Made by a program: the position numbers and the translations under genes. The notes below the pieces were generated by a model. It worked only from the letters and a program-made list of their open reading frames with translations. It was not told where the DNA came from and did not search any database. 64,000 nucleotides of DNA from Streptomyces mirabilis (GTDB taxonomy: Bacteria; Actinomycetota; Actinomycetes; Streptomycetales; Streptomycetaceae): contig NZ_JBCJKP010000001.1 in the NCBI RefSeq assembly GCF_039503195.1, forward strand, positions 9,610,001 through 9,674,000. Direction: 5' to 3'. Position 1 is the first letter of the stretch, and the number at the start of each line of letters is the position of its first letter. Shown one piece after another: positions 61,359 to 64,000 of the stretch.

Positions 61359-62975
61359 GTGGCTCAGTCTGTCACGGGCGGAACCGACGTGTTCGCGCCC
61401 GGTCATATCGGTGAGTTGACGCAGGTCATCCCACTCGAGCTGGTGGATGCGGTGCTGGACGAGACCGGGGCTCGCGAGCGACGACTGCGAAGTCTCCCCT
61501 CACGCGTCGGGGTGTACTTCGTACTCGCGCTCGGGTTGTTCGGGGACCTGGGAACCGGTCTGGTGTGGGGCAAACTCGTGGCCGGACTGACCGTCATGGT
61601 GCCGCGACCATCGGAGAAGGCACTTCGCGATCTCCGTCGGCGGGTCGGCGTGGCCCCGCTCAAGCGGCTGTTCGACGTGCTGGCCGGCCCGCTGGCCCAG
61701 CCGTCCACGCCCGGAGTGCGTTACCGCCGCTGGCGCACGGTCGCCTTCGACGGCTGTGGGAGCCTGAACGTCCCCGACCACGAACGCAACTGGTCCTGGC
61801 TCGGCCGAACCCAGCGCCGTCACGGTCCAACGGGCTACCCCCGGCTGATGCTCATGACTCTGTGCGAAACCGGCACCCGCGGCCTGATCGGCGCCGTCTT
61901 CGGCCCCGCCAGCAAGGGTGAAACCGACTACGCTCACGACCTGGTCGGCCACCTGACCTCGGACATGCTTGTTCTGGCAGACCGCGCCTTCGACAGCAAC
62001 AGACTGCTGGTAGACATCGCGGCTCAAGGGGCCCAGTTCCTGATTCGCGCCACCAGCGTCCGACGCCCGCCGGTGCTGGCACTGCTGCCCGACGGCTCCT
62101 ACCTGACCCGGATCGGTGACCTCTCGTTGCGAGTGATCGAGGCCGAGGTCCGCTCCTGTACCGCCGACCGCGGCGTGTTCGGCGGGACCTACCGCCTGCT
62201 GACCACACTCACCGACCACTCCAGCGACCCCGCCGACCACCTGGTGCATCTTTACCACGAGCGTTGGGAGATCGAGATCGCATACCTGGCGCTCCGTCAC
62301 ACCCTGCTCCGGGGGCGAGTCCTGCGTTCGAAGGACCCGGTGGGGCTGACGCAGGAGATGTGGGCACTGCTCACTCTCTATCAAGCCCTGCGCTCTGTCA
62401 TGGTTACCGCGGTGGAGACAGCATCCGGCTGCGATCCCGACCGAGCCGCTTTCACCGTCGCTTTGGAAGCCGCCCGCGACACGGTCATCAGCTCAGCCGG
62501 AACCACTCCCGCCGCTGAGCCGATCATCGGTTGCGACCTGGTGGGACGCATCGGGGCCCGCGTCCTCCAGACGCTGCTTCCCGGCCGTCGGATGCGGCTG
62601 TCCACCCGCATCGTGAAATGCGGAACCTCCCGCTACAACAACTGGAATCGCGATGGTCGATCTCGCGGCAGCACGTCGATCACGACCATCGAGATCAGTG
62701 TTCGTCCACCGAGCCTCACTGGCACGCGCGCCCGACACCGGACCGACTCCGGCCGCTGGGACAGGGTCTGCCAGATCTTGGCGATGAACTCCAACGAGTC
62801 CATGCACGCCCGTGAGATCGCACAACGCCTCGGCCTCACCGTTACGGGACGCATCCTCAGCGGCTTCAACGCGCAACTCTGCTACTGGGCCCGAAACGGA
62901 CGGCTCATTCGTACGGCGCCGAGCACCTACAAGATCACATTCCCTGATGGCTTGACACCGCCAACTCGCCCTTAA
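61359..62975 (+). CDS. IS4-family DDE transposase
   Basis: A 538-residue transposase. An N-terminal IS4-type domain (VGVYFVLALGLFGDLGTGLV) precedes the DDE core: Asp131 in TVAFDG, Asp208 in LVLADRAF and Glu306 in the IS4 signature YHERWEIE, matching Y-x2-R-x3-E. A C-terminal extension (about 430-538) has a helix-turn-helix-like segment (MHAREIAQRLGLTVTGRILS). GTG 61359 begins 111 bp inside the left end. The reading frame is complete. Confidence 0.93.
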   Translation: MAQSVTGGTDVFAPGHIGELTQVIPLELVDAVLDETGARERRLRSLPSRVGVYFVLALGLFGDLGTGLVWGKLVAGLTVMVPRPSEKALRDLRRRVGVAPLKRLFDVLAGPLAQPSTPGVRYRRWRTVAFDGCGSLNVPDHERNWSWLGRTQRRHGPTGYPRLMLMTLCETGTRGLIGAVFGPASKGETDYAHDLVGHLTSDMLVLADRAFDSNRLLVDIAAQGAQFLIRATSVRRPPVLALLPDGSYLTRIGDLSLRVIEAEVRSCTADRGVFGGTYRLLTTLTDHSSDPADHLVHLYHERWEIEIAYLALRHTLLRGRVLRSKDPVGLTQEMWALLTLYQALRSVMVTAVETASGCDPDRAAFTVALEAARDTVISSAGTTPAAEPIIGCDLVGRIGARVLQTLLPGRRMRLSTRIVKCGTSRYNNWNRDGRSRGSTSITTIEISVRPPSLTGTRARHRTDSGRWDRVCQILAMNSNESMHAREIAQRLGLTVTGRILSGFNAQLCYWARNGRLIRTAPSTYKITFPDGLTPPTRP

Positions 62976-62989
62976 CTACGTGGCATTGG
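62951..62989 (-). repeat. IS4-family element right terminal inverted repeat
   Basis: 39 bp, the reverse complement of the left end with one mismatch. The transposase stop codon region lies inside it (gene ends 62975). Confidence 0.9.
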
Positions 62990-63130
62990 ATGCTGGACGC
63001 GATCCGCCACCTGGTGGGCAAATGGCACCAGGTGGCGGGCGGGGCCGGCCGATTTCCCGCCCTGGGCGTGTCTACGTGTTCTTCCGCCGCTGACGTGACC
63101 ACGGCCCGGTGAGGGAGTTCCACGTGCGGC
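62990..63130 (+). mobile_element. IS5-family transposase gene, 3' continuation (degenerate)
   Basis: After the duplicated ATGCTGGA, MLDAIRHLVG continues the fragment that ends at 61247. Further on, pieces of the PADFPPW and RVYVFFRR blocks of IS5 transposases are readable only by switching frames. The catalytic part is missing. Confidence 0.6.
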
Positions 63131-63344
63131 CGGGTGGTCACCGCCTCCTTCGCCCGCTGCCATCCTCGAGCCGCTCGACCCGGATGACGGACACCCCGTC
63201 GAGGTCCAGCAGCAACGTCATATCGTTGACCAAGCCCGCGGCTCCTCGGTGATCCTTCTGCGTAGAGAACAGAAATAATCAACCAGGACCACGGGCGTCC
63301 TGCATCCAGGGTCCAACCAACCCACGAAGCACGGACCGTGACGA

Positions 63345-63500
63345 CTGGTCAGTGTAAGAGCCGACCCGCACCGCTCAAATTCGAATACCCCGGAAACGTA
63401 CGCGGGGCAACGGCGCGTGTACGGCGGTGGACGATGTCGGAAAGCCGGATGCGGGAGAACCGCCTGCCCGGTTTGAAGCGGCGGGGACTGAAAACGGAGC
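63345..63500 (+). other. Group II intron-like RNA fragment
   Basis: GTCGGAAAGCCGGATGCGGG, then AGAACCGCCTGCCCGGTTTG and AAGCGGCGGGG, is the stretch found before the reverse-transcriptase ORF in many bacterial group II introns (often misread as MSESRMRENR). No reverse transcriptase, domain V or intron end follows, so only a fragment remains. Confidence 0.5.
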
Positions 63501-63603
63501 ACCAGCCACCGCGCCAGTCCCCAACCCTACGAACAACGTCCGTTCATCGCCCAGATGTGCCCTCTGAAGCCGCCCTGTGCTCCCACGTGGGCACGCACAA
63601 AGA

Positions 63604-63632
63604 AACCCCGCCAGGAATTACCTGGCGGGGTT
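63604..63632. terminator. Bidirectional stem-loop terminator
   Basis: AACCCCGCCAGG and CCTGGCGGGGTT form a perfect 12-bp stem with loop AATTA. It lies 23 bp past the stop of the leftward gene at the right edge and is flanked by A-rich sequence on its left, so it serves the minus strand well. Confidence 0.85.
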
Positions 63633-63654
63633 CGACCTCATCGATCTGTCGAGA

Positions 63655-63993
63655 TCACTCTTCGTTCAAGGCAGCTCGCAGGTAGGCGATCAGATCACCG
63701 GCCGGCACCTCGACCCAGCTGGCCCCTGGCAGCCCTACGCGCATGACCTCATAGAGTTCCCCGTTCACCTCGTCCACCAGAACCTGACGGCTCCTTCCGT
63801 CCATCGCATCCACGCACAGGCGCACGGCACCGTGCGAGATGGTCGGGAACATGTCCCGCAGTACCTCATCCGCACGGAGGCGGCGCAGGAGGTTCCATCG
63901 GCGCCGGTTGAAGTCGGACGACAGGAGTTCAGCCCACTGAGAAGAGGTGGGCTCTCCGCGTTCGAGCGCCCCGACGAATTCGTCGAGCTCCAT
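63655..63993 (-). CDS. Hypothetical protein, 112 residues, at the window edge
   Basis: A small soluble protein (MELDEFVGALERGEPTSSQW to LIAYLRAALNEE) with mixed helix and strand and no recognised domain. AVRLCVDAMDGRSRQVLVDE and SWVEVPAGDLIAYLRAALNE suggest a compact fold, as in small immunity-type proteins, but this is a guess. ATG 63993 is used; the frame might extend beyond the window. It is closed by the strong terminator at 63604-63632. Confidence 0.7.
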   Translation of the reverse strand: MELDEFVGALERGEPTSSQWAELLSSDFNRRRWNLLRRLRADEVLRDMFPTISHGAVRLCVDAMDGRSRQVLVDEVNGELYEVMRVGLPGASWVEVPAGDLIAYLRAALNEE

Positions 63994-64000
63994 GAACTCG

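Larger units (their letters stand above)
61248..62989 (+). mobile_element. Complete IS4-family insertion sequence, 1742 bp
   Basis: The ends are 39-bp inverted repeats with one mismatch (left 61248-61286, right 62951-62989), starting CCAATGCCACGTAGTTAAGG. The flanking ATGCTGGA at 61240-61247 and 62990-62997 is an 8-bp target duplication. One transposase gene fills the element. Both ends and the duplication are intact, so the insertion is fairly recent and may be active. Confidence 0.93.

Noticed and set aside
1..64000. tRNA, rRNA or replication origin
   Set aside because: No cloverleaf with a conserved TTCGA loop, rRNA core motif or DnaA-box cluster was found by eye; a tRNAscan run would settle this.

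Overview
The window is high-GC DNA with codon use, start-codon mix (ATG/GTG/TTG), many ATGA/GTGA gene overlaps and gene families typical of Streptomyces: mycothiol-linked DinB proteins, peptidase inhibitor I36, DUF1206, ABATE/CGNR, ECF41 sigma factor and PAS-GAF-SpoIIE phosphatase. No rRNA or tRNA gene was seen. About 50 genes look intact and about a dozen are broken. Broken genes concentrate at 34.2-35.5 kb and from 50.9 kb to the right edge, which also holds IS elements and looks like a decaying, insertion-tolerant tract.

Layout. (1) 0-4.6 kb: a betaine/choline-type (OpuC-like) ABC importer. The permease (partial) and binding lipoprotein run rightward; the CBS-domain ATPase lies convergent beyond a DUF1206 membrane protein and an unknown gene. 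(2) 4.6-20.6 kb: a lactate and L-rhamnose catabolic block. Leftward are lutC, lutB (frameshifted), lutA, rhaB, rhaD (fused aldolase/dehydrogenase) and rhaI (3' frameshift). Rightward from a shared operator region are a ribose-type ABC importer (ATPase, two permeases, lipoprotein), rhaM mutarotase, a secreted BNR-propeller protein and a LacI regulator. The inferred logic is: release and import rhamnose, mutarotate, isomerise, phosphorylate, cleave to DHAP and L-lactaldehyde, oxidise to lactate, then LutABC to pyruvate. (3) 20.7-34.3 kb: S33 peptidase, ECF41 sigma factor, Cys-rich pentapeptide protein, a CYP102-like P450 divergent from a TetR gene, a DUF2470 protein behind an iron box, a lactonase-like propeller, an ArAE/FUSC transporter, a DinB protein, and an ABATE/CGNR regulator divergent from a quinone oxidoreductase across a large perfect inverted repeat. 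(4) 34.3-35.5 kb: three abutting gene remnants (PAS regulator, P450 reductase, phosphotransferase). (5) 35.6-41.7 kb: GH1 beta-glucosidase, two sugar permeases and a binding lipoprotein, divergent from a ROK repressor; no ATPase, so a shared MsiK-type ATPase is likely. (6) 41.7-50.7 kb: DUF3455, MerR with its divergent membrane target, alpha/beta hydrolase, SDR, a structured intergenic region that may encode a small RNA, a PolX-like PHP protein, a three-gene operon of two secreted I36 proteins around a lipoprotein, VanZ and DUF4230. (7) 50.9-64 kb: remnants of an OtrA/TetM-type ribosomal protection gene, a beta-lactamase-fold enzyme, an SGNH hydrolase, an ion channel, a TetR regulator and a lipase, interleaved with an intact DinB enzyme, a PAS-GAF-SpoIIE phosphatase, a Ser/Thr kinase and an SMI1 protein. 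A complete IS4-family element (39-bp ends, 8-bp target duplication) sits inside a decayed IS5-family transposase gene, followed by a group II intron-like fragment and a final small gene.

Other recurring signals are four copies of a Streptomyces-type intergenic stem-loop element, several regulator-adjacent palindromes, and at least three one-base losses in G/C runs. The last point raises the question of real frameshifts versus consensus errors.
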